In this document: positions 15,598-23,844 of the stretch, piece after piece
Numbering within the stretch: the first letter of the stretch is position 1
Layout: each line of letters opens with the position of its first letter
NCBI RefSeq assembly: GCF_018966525.1
Contig: NZ_CP076607.1
Coordinates: forward strand, 1 to 64,000
Reading direction: 5' to 3'
Length of the DNA stretch: 64,000 bases
DNA from: Paenibacillus sophorae
Lineage (GTDB): Bacteria; Bacillota; Bacilli; Paenibacillales; Paenibacillaceae
Notes under the pieces: model-generated
Databases searched by the model: none
Told to the model about the DNA's origin: nothing
The model's input: only the letters and a program-made list of their open reading frames with translations
Made by a program: the position numbers and the translations under genes

Positions 15598-15864
15598 TTA
15601 GATGATAACCGCTTTTTCCACCACTTCAACCAGTCTCCAGCGTTTGTCTTTGGAGAGTGGACGAGTTTCCATGATTTTTACAGTATCGCCGATTTGGGCG
15701 GTATTGTTCTCATCATGCGCTTTGAATTTCTTGGTGTATTTGATGCGCTTGTGGTACAGATTATGCTTTTTGTAAGTTTCAACGGCAACCACGATCGTTT
15801 TGTCCATTTTGTCGCTGACAACTTTACCGATTTGCACTTTGCGCGCGTTGCGTTCTTCGCTCAT
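15598..15864 (-). CDS. rpsQ: 30S ribosomal protein S17
   Basis: An 88-aa OB-fold S17 that binds 16S rRNA helix 11. It shows RKVQIGKVVSDKMDKTIVVA and HDENNTAQIGDTVKIMETRP, ending VVEKAVII. It is at the usual place between rpmC and rplN with AGGAGGCTAATT before the ATG. Confidence 0.97.
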   Translation of the reverse strand: MSEERNARKVQIGKVVSDKMDKTIVVAVETYKKHNLYHKRIKYTKKFKAHDENNTAQIGDTVKIMETRPLSKDKRWRLVEVVEKAVII

Positions 15865-15906
15865 AATTAGCCTCCTTCCTGATACGGATCATTCCATCCG
15901 TTTCAC

Positions 15907-16104
15907 TTAGCTGATCCCAAGTACTCTCTCATGGATAACGGTTTTAGCACGAGCTATTTCTCTACGCACATCACGAATCCGAGTCGGGTTGTCCAGTTGG
16001 CCTGTTGCCAGTTGAAAACGCAGATTAAAAAGCTCTTCTTTGAAGCCAGCAATCTTTTGTTCAATCTCGGCAGTGGTCAAGTTGCGAAGTTCATTAGCTT
16101 TCAT
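15907..16104 (-). CDS. rpmC: 50S ribosomal protein L29
   Basis: A 65-aa helical hairpin protein near the exit tunnel, where SRP and trigger factor dock. It begins MKANELRNLTTAEIEQKIAG and contains ELFNLRFQLATGQLDNPTRI. The frame extends 8 codons upstream, but the ATG at 16104 matches the family start. Its start lies inside the last codons of rplP, so the two genes overlap by about 11 nt and are likely coupled. Confidence 0.95.
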   Translation of the reverse strand: MKANELRNLTTAEIEQKIAGFKEELFNLRFQLATGQLDNPTRIRDVRREIARAKTVIHERVLGIS

Positions 16105-16528
16105 TTGCTTCACCACCCAATTCTTCACGTTTCACAAACTTAGTCTTGATTGGCAGCTTGTGAGCGGCAAGACGCATCGCTTCACGAGCGATTTCTTCCG
16201 ACACGCCTCCGAGTTCGAACATAATCTTGCCCGGTTTAACTACGGCTACCCATTTCTCAACGTTACCTTTACCGCTACCCATCCGAACCTCGAGAGGCTT
16301 TTGAGTAATCGGCTTGTCAGGGAAAATCTTGATCCACACTTTACCGCCCCGTTTGATGTAACGGGTCATCGCGATACGAGCCGCTTCGATTTGACGGTTA
16401 GTGATCCAAGATGGCTCCAGAGCTTGCAGACCGAATTCGCCGAAGTTCAGCTCGGTTCCGCCTTTTGCCAGACCCTTCATGTGACCGCGTTGTTGTTTGC
16501 GGTGCTTAACACGTTTTGGTACTAACAT
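16094..16528 (-). CDS. rplP: 50S ribosomal protein L16
   Basis: A 144-aa L16 near the A-site tRNA elbow. The conserved MLVPKRVKHRKQQRGHMKGL, RQIEAARIAMTRYIKRGGKV and GSGKGNVEKWVAVVKPG are all visible. The gene begins 2 nt after rpsC ends, and its end overlaps rpmC. Changes in this protein give evernimicin/avilamycin resistance in other Firmicutes; no such claim is made here. Confidence 0.97.
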   Translation of the reverse strand: MLVPKRVKHRKQQRGHMKGLAKGGTELNFGEFGLQALEPSWITNRQIEAARIAMTRYIKRGGKVWIKIFPDKPITQKPLEVRMGSGKGNVEKWVAVVKPGKIMFELGGVSEEIAREAMRLAAHKLPIKTKFVKREELGGEANES

Positions 16529-16530
16529 GA

Positions 16531-17196
16531 TTAGTTGCCTCCTTCCTTAGCAGCTTGTTTCTTAGCCGTAGGAAGTACCTCTCCACGATAGATCCATACT
16601 TTTACGCCGATCCGGCCGTAAGTTGTATGAGCTTCAGCCGTTCCGTAGTCGATATCGGCACGAAGCGTATGAAGTGGAACTGTTCCTTCGCTATAGCCTT
16701 CCGTACGAGCGATCTCGGCGCCGCCAAGACGTCCGCTGACAGAAGTTTTAATCCCTTTTGCACCGGAACGCATTGTTCTTTGAATAGCCTGCTTAAGCGC
16801 ACGACGGAACGATACGCGACGTTCCAGCTGTTGTGCGATGCTCTCGGCAACGAGAATAGCGTCCAGCTCAGGGTGTTTGATTTCATTGATATTGATGTGC
16901 ACTTTTTTACCGCCGGCGATTTGTGTAACCGCGCTGCGAAGCACTTCTACTTCAGCGCCGCCTTTACCAATAACCATACCCGGTTTGGCAGTATGAATCG
17001 TAACGTTCACGCGGCTAGCCGCTCTTTCAATTTCAATACGGGAAACAGCGGAATCTTTCAACTTGCCTTTGAGGTATTCCCGAATTTTGACGTCTTCCAG
17101 AAGAAGTGTTCCGAAATCTTTGCCTGCATACCATTTGGATTCCCAATCACGAATAATCCCGATCCGAAGTCCGACTGGATTTACCTTTTGACCCAC
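16531..17196 (-). CDS. rpsC: 30S ribosomal protein S3
   Basis: A 221-aa S3 at the mRNA entrance. The N-terminus is GQKVNPVGLRIGIIRDWESK, the KH type-2 motif is VIGKGGAEVEVLRSAV (about residues 76-91), and the C-terminal domain contains GAKGIKTSVSGRLGGAEIAR and TTYGRIGVKVWIYRGE. It follows rplV by 13 nt and precedes rplP by 2 nt in the S10 operon. Confidence 0.97.
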   Translation of the reverse strand: MGQKVNPVGLRIGIIRDWESKWYAGKDFGTLLLEDVKIREYLKGKLKDSAVSRIEIERAASRVNVTIHTAKPGMVIGKGGAEVEVLRSAVTQIAGGKKVHININEIKHPELDAILVAESIAQQLERRVSFRRALKQAIQRTMRSGAKGIKTSVSGRLGGAEIARTEGYSEGTVPLHTLRADIDYGTAEAHTTYGRIGVKVWIYRGEVLPTAKKQAAKEGGN

Positions 17197-17209
17197 ACGT
17201 TATCCCTCC

Positions 17210-17542
17210 TTATTTCTCAGATACCACCAAAGTAATGTGGCTGGTGCGTTTGTTGATCCGGCTGGCGCGACCCATCGCGCGCGGACGGAACCGTTTCATC
17301 GTTGGACCTTGGTTAACGAAAACTTCGCTAATAAACAAGTTGTTTACGTCCATCGAATAGTTGTGCTCGGCATTGGCGATCGCCGAGTTCAGCAGCTTTT
17401 CAACTACCGGGGAAGCGGATTTCGGAGTGTGGCGAAGGATGGCGATTGCCTCTCCCACCTGCTTGCCGCGAATCAAGTCAACAACCAGTTTCGCTTTACG
17501 AGCGGAAATCCGCACCGATCTTGCATGCGCTTTTGCTTGCAT
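17210..17542 (-). CDS. rplV: 50S ribosomal protein L22
   Basis: A 110-aa L22 whose beta-hairpin lines the exit tunnel. The signatures ARSVRISARKAKLVVDLIRG and the hairpin segment FVNQGPTMKRFRPRAMGRAS are intact, with no macrolide-resistance-type deletion visible in the loop. It is 33 nt after rpsS and 13 nt before rpsC. Confidence 0.97.
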   Translation of the reverse strand: MQAKAHARSVRISARKAKLVVDLIRGKQVGEAIAILRHTPKSASPVVEKLLNSAIANAEHNYSMDVNNLFISEVFVNQGPTMKRFRPRAMGRASRINKRTSHITLVVSEK

Positions 17543-17575
17543 TGTTTTCCCTCCTCTCGAACAGAGAACCTGTTA

Positions 17576-17854
17576 TTATCTTCTCGTTTTCTTATCGTCA
17601 CCCGCGTGGCCTTTGTAAGTACGCGTCGGCGCGAACTCGCCCAACTTGTGACCTACCATATCTTCCGTTACGTATACAGGCACGTGTTTACGGCCGTCAT
17701 ACACACCAAACGTATGTCCGATAAATTGAGGGAAAATGGTTGAGCGGCGGGACCAAGTTTTGATGACCACTTTTTTGCCCGAAACGTTCAAGTCTTCAAC
17801 TTTTTTCAGCAGGTAGCCGTCGATAAAAGGCCCCTTCTTCAAACTGCGACTCAT
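17576..17854 (-). CDS. rpsS: 30S ribosomal protein S19
   Basis: A 92-aa S19 of the 30S head, working with S13. It shows SRSLKKGPFIDGYLLKKVED, TWSRRSTIFPQFIGHTFGVY and GHKLGEFAPTRTYKGH, the family signature. It follows rplB by 75 nt and precedes rplV by 33 nt. Standard length. Confidence 0.97.
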   Translation of the reverse strand: MSRSLKKGPFIDGYLLKKVEDLNVSGKKVVIKTWSRRSTIFPQFIGHTFGVYDGRKHVPVYVTEDMVGHKLGEFAPTRTYKGHAGDDKKTRR

Positions 17855-17929
17855 GTATGAATCCTCCCTTCATCAAATGTTCAAGCCGCGATTCGACGCT
17901 TCGCGGGTTCAAGCTCACCTTGAAGCGTC

Positions 17930-18760
17930 TTATTTCGTGCGGCGACGAATGATATATTTATCAGAAGCTTTGTTTTTCTTACGCGTTTTGTATCCAAGAG
18001 TCGGTTTGCCCCAAGGAGACAACGGCGATTTACGTCCGATCGGAGCGCGTCCTTCACCACCACCATGAGGGTGATCGTTCGGGTTCATAACAACACCGCG
18101 GACTTCAGGACGTTGACCCAACCAACGGCTACGGCCAGCTTTACCGATCTTGATCAGCTCGTGGTCTTCGTTACCAACCGAACCGATTGTAGCGCGGCAT
18201 ACGCTCAGAATTCTGCGAACTTCACCGGAAGAGAGACGCACGGAAACGTACTTGTCTTCTTTACCGAGCAACTGCGCTTCCGTACCGGCTGCGCGAACCA
18301 ATTGGCCGCCCTTGCCAGGCTTCAGCTCGATGTTGTGGATAACCGTACCCACTGGAATGTTAGCCAGGGGAAGGGAGTTACCGATTTTGATGTCCGCTGC
18401 AGGACCGGATTCGATCTTATCCCCAACTTTCAGACCTTTAGGAGCGATGATGTAACGTTTCTCTCCGTCAGCGTAGTGAATCAGGGCAATATTGGATGTG
18501 CGGTTCGGATCATACTCAATCGTAGCAACGCTGCCTGGTATGCCGTCTTTCGTCCGCTTAAAGTCGATGATACGGTATTTACGCTTATGTCCGCCGCCAT
18601 GGTGACGAACCGTAATTTTACCTTGGTTGTTGCGGCCCGCTTTTTTGCTCAGCGGCGCCAGCAGCGATTTCTCAGGCTGGTTTGTTGTGATTTCTTCAAA
18701 CGTAGACACGGACATTCCGCGTCTTGCCGGAGAAGTCGGTTTGTACTTTTTGATTGGCAC
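17930..18760 (-). CDS. rplB: 50S ribosomal protein L2
   Basis: A 276-aa L2, needed for subunit association and peptidyl-transferase centre assembly. The N-terminal PIKKYKPTSPARRGMSVSTF, the central GRNNQGKITVRHHGGGHKRK, and the C-terminal RGVVMNPNDHPHGGGEGRAP with the conserved functional histidine are present. It lies between rplW and rpsS in the S10 operon. Confidence 0.97.
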   Translation of the reverse strand: MPIKKYKPTSPARRGMSVSTFEEITTNQPEKSLLAPLSKKAGRNNQGKITVRHHGGGHKRKYRIIDFKRTKDGIPGSVATIEYDPNRTSNIALIHYADGEKRYIIAPKGLKVGDKIESGPAADIKIGNSLPLANIPVGTVIHNIELKPGKGGQLVRAAGTEAQLLGKEDKYVSVRLSSGEVRRILSVCRATIGSVGNEDHELIKIGKAGRSRWLGQRPEVRGVVMNPNDHPHGGGEGRAPIGRKSPLSPWGKPTLGYKTRKKNKASDKYIIRRRTK

Positions 18761-18788
18761 TATGTTTCCCTCCTTGCTTTACAGGATA

Positions 18789-19082
18789 TTATTCTACCGC
18801 TTCAAAGAACTCGAGCGGCTTGCTGTCCGGGCTAAGCTTCACGATAGCTTTCTTCCATTCCGGAGTATATCCGGAGTAGCGTCCATAACGCTTCAGCTTT
18901 CCAGGAACACGCAGTGTGTTCACAGCAACGACTTTTACTTTAAAGATGGCCTCTACAGCCTGTTTGATTTCGGTCTTGTTGGCACGAATGTCCACTTCAA
19001 AAGCATATTTCAAATCGCTCATGTAGTCGGATGTGCGTTCCGTAATCACCGGACGTTTGATGATATCGCGAGGATCTTTCAT
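18789..19082 (-). CDS. rplW: 50S ribosomal protein L23
   Basis: A 97-aa L23 at the tunnel exit, the main docking site of trigger factor and SRP. It shows KDPRDIIKRPVITERTSDYM and the long loop RVPGKLKRYGRYSGYTPEWK. Its ATG overlaps the rplD stop (TAATG), so translation is coupled to rplD. Confidence 0.97.
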   Translation of the reverse strand: MKDPRDIIKRPVITERTSDYMSDLKYAFEVDIRANKTEIKQAVEAIFKVKVVAVNTLRVPGKLKRYGRYSGYTPEWKKAIVKLSPDSKPLEFFEAVE

Positions 19083-19705
19083 TACGCGAACACCTCCTCT
19101 ACCTTAGAAACTGCATCTTTAGTGATGATCAGTTTGTCGTGCGTCAGCACGTCAAGAACATTGATGCCATCAGCCGCTACGAACTTCACCCCAGGGATGT
19201 TGCGAGCGGAGAGAGCCACATTGTCGTCATAGCTAGGAGCTACGATAAGAGCTTTTTGAGCTACCTTCAGGTTGTTCAGAATGGCTACGAATTCTTTCGT
19301 CTTCGGAGCATTCAGGGTCAGGCTATCAAGTACGATAATGTCGTTCTCAAGCACCTTCGAGGACAACGCGGATTTGATCGCCAGACGACGAACCTTCTTA
19401 GGCAGTTTCCAGGAATAGCTGCGTGGAGTCGGTCCGAAGACAACGCCGCCGCCTTTCCATTGAGGAGAACGAATCGAACCTTGACGAGCACGGCCTGTGC
19501 CTTTTTGTTTCCAAGGCTTGCGTCCGCCGCCACGAACTTCGGAACGTCCTTTAACTTTGTGGGTACCACGGCGCAAAGAAGCTCTTTGCAGAAGAACCGC
19601 TTCATTCAGCACGTGAGTGTTCGGCTCGATACCGAAAATCGCGTCGCTCAGTTCAACTTCACCAACTTCGTTGCCGCTGATATTAAAAAGTGTTACTTTT
19701 GGCAT
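19082..19705 (-). CDS. rplD: 50S ribosomal protein L4
   Basis: A 207-aa L4 whose extended loop reaches the exit tunnel (GGRKPWKQKGTGRARQGSIR). It also has the typical LPKKVRRLAIKSALSSKV and a Rossmann-like globular part. In E. coli L4 autoregulates the S10 operon; whether this occurs here is not visible from sequence. It overlaps the rplW start by one base. Confidence 0.97.
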   Translation of the reverse strand: MPKVTLFNISGNEVGEVELSDAIFGIEPNTHVLNEAVLLQRASLRRGTHKVKGRSEVRGGGRKPWKQKGTGRARQGSIRSPQWKGGGVVFGPTPRSYSWKLPKKVRRLAIKSALSSKVLENDIIVLDSLTLNAPKTKEFVAILNNLKVAQKALIVAPSYDDNVALSARNIPGVKFVAADGINVLDVLTHDKLIITKDAVSKVEEVFA

Positions 19706-19730
19706 TTCATGTTCCTCCTTTCTTCAAAAG

Positions 19731-20348
19731 TTATTTCTTAACGGTTTCTTTGACCTTCACGAAGCTGTTCTTAGGTCCCGGAATGGAGCCTTTTACCAGC
19801 AATACATTGCGTTCTACGTCTACTTTGATGACTTCAAGCTTTTGAATCGTCACCGTGTCATGACCCATGTGTCCTGGCAGGCGTTTGCCTTTAGGAACAC
19901 GGTTGGCTTGAATGGAACCCATCGAACCCGGTCTTCTGTGATAGCGGGAACCGTGAGCCATTGGTCCGCGACTTTGTCCCCAACGTTTGATAACGCCTTG
20001 GAAGCCTTTGCCTTTGGAAATACCGGTTACGTCAACAAATTCGCCTTCTGCGAAGACGTCAGCCTTCAGCTCTTGTCCAACCTCGAGTGCCCCGAGGTCA
20101 ACACCGCGAATTTCGCGAACGTAGCGCTTAGGTGTTGCATTTGCCTTCTGGGCGTGACCTTGTTCAGGCTTGTTGGTGTTTTTCTTATCGGAAAAGCCCA
20201 ACTGCACTGCTTCATACCCGTCGGTATTGAGGTCTTTCTTTTGCAGTACCACACAAGGACCCGCTTCGATAACCGTAACCGCGATTACGTTACCTTCAGG
20301 AGTAAACACTTGAGTCATACCGAGTTTTTTTCCTAAGATACCTTTCAT
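19731..20348 (-). CDS. rplC: 50S ribosomal protein L3
   Basis: A 205-aa L3 (KGILGKKLGMTQVFTPEGNV ... FVDVTGISKGKGFQGVIKRW ... RRPGSMGSIQANRVPKGKRL). Its W-finger loop reaches the peptidyl-transferase centre. It follows rpsJ by 40 nt, with an AAGAGGTGTC ribosome-binding site. Residues of the central extension look wild type, with no linezolid/tiamulin-type change asserted. Confidence 0.97.
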   Translation of the reverse strand: MKGILGKKLGMTQVFTPEGNVIAVTVIEAGPCVVLQKKDLNTDGYEAVQLGFSDKKNTNKPEQGHAQKANATPKRYVREIRGVDLGALEVGQELKADVFAEGEFVDVTGISKGKGFQGVIKRWGQSRGPMAHGSRYHRRPGSMGSIQANRVPKGKRLPGHMGHDTVTIQKLEVIKVDVERNVLLVKGSIPGPKNSFVKVKETVKK

Positions 20349-20388
20349 GTTGACACCTCTTTTCTTTTCCTGTTTCTAAATAGAAGAA

Positions 20389-20697
20389 TTACAATTTAAT
20401 TTCGATATCTACACCGGACGGCAGATCCAAGCGCATCAAGGCATCCACAGTTTGTGGCGTTGGATTCACAATGTCGATCAGACGCTTGTGAGTACGCATT
20501 TCGAACTGTTCACGGGAATCCTTGTACTTGTGCACCGCACGGAGAATAGTAATAACTTGCTTCTCAGTTGGCAGCGGAATCGGCCCGGATACACCTGCAC
20601 CGGAACGTTTTGCTGTTTCAACGATCTTCTCAGCGGATTGATCAAGAATTCTGTGGTCGTATGCTTTCAAGCGGATACGAATTTTTTGCTTTGCCAT
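20389..20697 (-). CDS. rpsJ: 30S ribosomal protein S10 (NusE)
   Basis: A 102-aa S10, a 30S head protein that also serves as NusE in transcription-translation coupling with NusG. The signatures KQKIRIRLKAYDHRILDQSA, SGAGVSGPIPLPTEK and FEMRTHKRLIDIVNPTPQTV are standard. It is the first gene of the S10 operon, about 130 nt downstream of a strong promoter at 20836-20864. Confidence 0.97.
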   Translation of the reverse strand: MAKQKIRIRLKAYDHRILDQSAEKIVETAKRSGAGVSGPIPLPTEKQVITILRAVHKYKDSREQFEMRTHKRLIDIVNPTPQTVDALMRLDLPSGVDIEIKL

Positions 20698-20835
20698 TTT
20701 AGTCCCTCCTTCTATCGCCCAATTTATTATCGGACATACTCCGTGAAAATTTTCTGACCACAGGCTTCATGGCAAAGGAGCCGGGTGTGTCAGTAACCTC
20801 TCACATCATCGCAACGTCGCAGAACAACATTTATT

Positions 20836-20864
20836 ATTATATAGAATCATTCCGCCTATTGCAA
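20836..20864 (-). promoter_or_regulatory. S10 operon promoter
   Basis: On the minus strand TTGCAA (20864-20859), a 17-nt spacer and a perfect TATAAT (20841-20836) lie just after the terminator of the HemAT-type gene. Transcription would start near 20829, leaving a leader of about 130 nt before rpsJ, in which I saw no strong hairpin. Confidence 0.8.
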
Positions 20865-20866
20865 GC

Positions 20867-20900
20867 AAAAAATAAAAGAACGCATGATTTTATTCATGCG
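20867..20900 (-). terminator. Terminator of the globin-coupled transducer gene
   Basis: On the minus strand CGCATGA-ATAAAA-TCATGCG is followed by TTCTTTTATTTTTT. It lies 23 nt after the stop codon of the chemotaxis-type gene and directly abuts the S10 promoter, so the inserted gene is insulated from the ribosomal operon. Confidence 0.85.
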
Positions 20901-20922
20901 CCATGATGTGCAGTTCTTTTAA

Positions 20923-22260
20923 TTATAGACTGGCTGTTGCCGACTTGAAATACTCCGCGGATGCGGCTGTTTGCGCAGTTGTCGAGCCTATTCCTTCTAT
21001 AGCATGAATGAGTGTTCGGATTTCTTCCTCTACTGTTACGATCTCACGGGTGCTGCTCTGCATTGTGTCCAAGATGTCGGAGAACAGTTGGCTGGTCTCA
21101 TCCGATTGCAGCTTGCCGCTTTCCGTCAGTTCCTGCACTTTTCTGATTTCTTCCACCACCTGTGTAGTCAGAATGCCGGATTTGGCCGTCAATTCTCCAA
21201 TGTGCACAACCGTGCTTTTTGTATCTTCCGCCAGTCGATTGACCTCTTGAGCAACGACGCTGAAGCCTCTTCCATGCTCGCCCGCCCTTGCTGCTTCTAT
21301 TGTTGCGTTAAGCGATAATATTTTGGTCTGATCCGCAATTTCCTGAACTGCACCGACGATCGTCTGAATTTGCTTTGAAAATTGGCTAAGCTCTTTTACC
21401 GATTGTTCCATTTCATTCGTTGTTTCAAAAATATGTCCAATCTGTCCGTTCAGCCTGCTCAGCAGCTCACGTCCGTCCTTTGCCTTCTCTTGAGATTCAA
21501 GGGCTGAAAAAGCGGTGCGCTGAAATGAATTATTAACTTCATTACTGCTTGTAACAAGCTGCTCGATCGCTGCATTCGTGTCGATACTGAGATCGACCAG
21601 TTCGCCGCTGAATTCGGCAATCTTCTGTTTCAACTCATTTTTCACAGTTTCGTATTGTTCTTCTTTTTCTCTGATATTCTCTTTTTCGTAGGCTTCCAGA
21701 ACGAGCTGCTGCTCCAGATTCAAAAGTTTGGTCACTGTTTGCACCATTTTTAGCCGCTCCGCATCATTAAAAGCCTCTTTGTATATTACTCCGATAAATA
21801 CATTTTGCAGATTTTGAAAAGCGGATAAGTACCACTTCGGCTCCAACCCAACCTTCTTATGAATATTAGCGATAACCAGCCGTTTCGATATGTAACGATT
21901 GTCCACACTGCCGTCAAAGATTTCGACGATATGTTCTCGTAGAGTTTGCTTCAGCCTGTCTATACTGCTGTGTTCGACGATGATCTGCTCCAGCTTACCC
22001 ACATCAACCACTGAGTTATAAAAACGGTCGGTAATCTCGTCAATATTCCGCACCATAGCAGGCTTCATTCTGCGCAGCAGCTCCAGGTCATCATCAGTCA
22101 AGTCTATCATTCTCATCTGTTCATTCAATTCTTCTTGGCCTTGTATGGAATGATAAGATTCTGAACCCATAGCACGCAGGAAGGACTGAGGTTCATGGGG
22201 CGCCACTCTTTTCTTTTGAAAAGCTAAACCATGTAAAAAAGCAAACGGACATTTCCCCAT
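20923..22260 (-). CDS. Globin-coupled methyl-accepting chemotaxis transducer (HemAT-like)
   Basis: A 445-aa soluble transducer without membrane helices. Residues ~45-200 form a protoglobin sensor. The likely proximal haem ligand is H134 in ANIHKKVGLEPKWYLSAFQN, closely matching HemAT, and the distal tyrosine candidate is Y81 in DRFYNSV. Residues ~205-445 are an MCP signalling coiled coil with the hairpin tip VAQEVNRLAEDTKSTVVHIG. HemAT proteins sense oxygen and signal to CheA/CheW. The ribosome-binding site is GGGGGAATC before ATG 22260. The upstream region is AT-rich; GCCGAAAT at 22312-22305 resembles a sigma-D -10 box but has no good TAAA partner. The residues before the globin domain (1-44, GKCPFAFLHGLAFQ) are unusual. 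It lies between tuf and rpsJ, a spot occupied by ybaC in B. subtilis. Confidence 0.9.
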   Translation of the reverse strand: MGKCPFAFLHGLAFQKKRVAPHEPQSFLRAMGSESYHSIQGQEELNEQMRMIDLTDDDLELLRRMKPAMVRNIDEITDRFYNSVVDVGKLEQIIVEHSSIDRLKQTLREHIVEIFDGSVDNRYISKRLVIANIHKKVGLEPKWYLSAFQNLQNVFIGVIYKEAFNDAERLKMVQTVTKLLNLEQQLVLEAYEKENIREKEEQYETVKNELKQKIAEFSGELVDLSIDTNAAIEQLVTSSNEVNNSFQRTAFSALESQEKAKDGRELLSRLNGQIGHIFETTNEMEQSVKELSQFSKQIQTIVGAVQEIADQTKILSLNATIEAARAGEHGRGFSVVAQEVNRLAEDTKSTVVHIGELTAKSGILTTQVVEEIRKVQELTESGKLQSDETSQLFSDILDTMQSSTREIVTVEEEIRTLIHAIEGIGSTTAQTAASAEYFKSATASL

Positions 22261-22463
22261 ACTGATTCCCCCATATAATCTAATATTTATTGATACATAT
22301 TTCTATTTCGGCATAGCATTTGTGCCATCATGTCGTTTTGAGTCGAAATTAGTTGAAATATGGTTGTAATAATATCTTCGGTATTTTATTTGATTTGCTG
22401 AATATACGAATTAAATTATTTAAAATTTTTTATTCTTAGTTGATGTGCACGTAGAAAATCTAC

Positions 22464-22503
22464 ATAACAAAACAGGGACCCTTCAAATGAAGGGTCCCTG
22501 CTT
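22464..22503 (-). terminator. Strong terminator of the str operon after tuf
   Basis: A 12-13-bp perfect stem (CAGGGACCCTTCA / TGAAGGGTCCCTG, 22473-22500) is followed on the minus strand by TTTTGTTATG. It ends the rpl7Ae-rpsL-rpsG-fusA-tuf transcript about 45 nt after the tuf stop. The 203 bases between it and the HemAT-type gene are AT-rich and hold only that gene's control region. Confidence 0.9.
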
Positions 22504-22545
22504 TGTTAGTCCTTATCTTGCTCTTAAAAGAGTAAGAATCCGAAC

Positions 22546-23736
22546 TTATTTTTGGATAGATGCTACAGTACCGGCTCCAACTGTACGGCCGCCTTCACGA
22601 ATGGAGAACTTCGTTCCTTCTTCGATAGCGATCGGGGAGATCAGTGAAACGGTTACTGTGATGTTGTCGCCAGGCATTACCATTTCGGTACCTTCCGGCA
22701 GGTTGATGATACCTGTTACGTCAGTTGTACGGAAGTAGAACTGAGGACGGTATCCTGTGAAAAAGGGCTTGTGACGGCCACCCTCTTCTTTAGTCAGGAC
22801 GTAGATTTGAGCAGTGAACTCAGTGTGCGGCTTAACGGAAGCCGGTTTGGCCAACACTTGTCCGCGCTCGATTTGGTTACGGTCAACACCACGGAGCAGA
22901 GCGCCGATGTTGTCGCCAGCTTGAGCGGAGTCAAGCAATTTACGGAACATTTCAACACCAGTAACGACGGATTTCTTCGTTTCTTCTTGGATACCAACGA
23001 TTTCAATTTCGTCGCCCACTTTAACCGTTCCGCGTTCTACGCGGCCAGTTGCCACGGTACCGCGGCCAGTGATGGAGAATACGTCCTCGACAGGCATAAG
23101 GAAAGGTTTTTCAGTGTCGCGCTCTGGCAGCGGAATGTAAGTGTCGATCGTTTCGAACATTTCAACGATCTTTTGAGCCCATTCGCCGTCAGGATTTTGC
23201 AGGGCTTCACGAGCGGAACCACGGGTGATCGGAGTGTCGTCGCCCGGGAATTCGTATTCGTTAAGCAGATCGCGAACTTCCATTTCAACCAGTTCCAGAA
23301 GCTCTTCGTCTTCAACCATGTCGCATTTGTTCAGGAATACGACGATGTAAGGAACGCCTACCTGACGGGACAGCAGGATGTGCTCGCGAGTTTGCGGCAT
23401 TGGGCCGTCAGCTGCGGATACAACCAGGATAGCGCCGTCCATTTGCGCTGCGCCGGTGATCATGTTTTTAACATAGTCGGCGTGTCCAGGGCAGTCTACG
23501 TGTGCGTAGTGACGATTAGGAGTTTCATATTCAACGTGAGCTGTGGAGATGGTGATACCACGTTCGCGCTCTTCCGGAGCTTTGTCAATTTGGTCGAATG
23601 CTACAGCGGCACCGCCGTATTTTTTGGACAATACAGTCGTGATTGCAGCAGTCAGTGTCGTTTTACCATGGTCGACGTGACCGATAGTTCCGATGTTAAC
23701 GTGCGGTTTGTTACGTTCAAACTTAGCCTTTGCCAT
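22546..23736 (-). CDS. tuf: Elongation factor Tu
   Basis: A 396-aa GTPase delivering aminoacyl-tRNA to the ribosome. G1 is GHVDHGKT (residues ~18-25), followed by DCPGHADY, NKCDMV and the G5 region SARE; domains 2 and 3 are complete. AAGGAGGAACTG precedes the ATG. It follows fusA by 108 nt, a gap containing a long inverted repeat. A second tuf copy is not in this window. Confidence 0.98.
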   Translation of the reverse strand: MAKAKFERNKPHVNIGTIGHVDHGKTTLTAAITTVLSKKYGGAAVAFDQIDKAPEERERGITISTAHVEYETPNRHYAHVDCPGHADYVKNMITGAAQMDGAILVVSAADGPMPQTREHILLSRQVGVPYIVVFLNKCDMVEDEELLELVEMEVRDLLNEYEFPGDDTPITRGSAREALQNPDGEWAQKIVEMFETIDTYIPLPERDTEKPFLMPVEDVFSITGRGTVATGRVERGTVKVGDEIEIVGIQEETKKSVVTGVEMFRKLLDSAQAGDNIGALLRGVDRNQIERGQVLAKPASVKPHTEFTAQIYVLTKEEGGRHKPFFTGYRPQFYFRTTDVTGIINLPEGTEMVMPGDNITVTVSLISPIAIEEGTKFSIREGGRTVGAGTVASIQK

Positions 23737-23775
23737 TTGAACAGTTCCTCCTTAATATGGGTTCTTATTATTGGA

Positions 23776-23829
23776 GCCGTCCGATCTTTAGCTGACTCTA
23801 AGATGACTATCGGGAACCAATCGGACGGC
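23776..23829 (-). repeat. Long-loop hairpin between fusA and tuf
   Basis: GCCGTCCGAT (23776-23785) and ATCGGACGGC (23820-23829) form a perfect 10-bp stem around a 34-nt loop in the fusA-tuf spacer. No T-run follows on the minus strand, so it is not a standard terminator. It may be an mRNA processing or stability element allowing higher tuf expression; the function is unknown. Confidence 0.6.
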
Positions 23830-23844
23830 AAGTAAAACATGGAT

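Noticed and set aside
22305..22312. Sigma-D (flagellar) promoter for the HemAT-like gene
   Set aside because: GCCGAAAT fits the -10 reasonably, but there is no TAAA about 15 nt upstream, so I do not list it as a feature.
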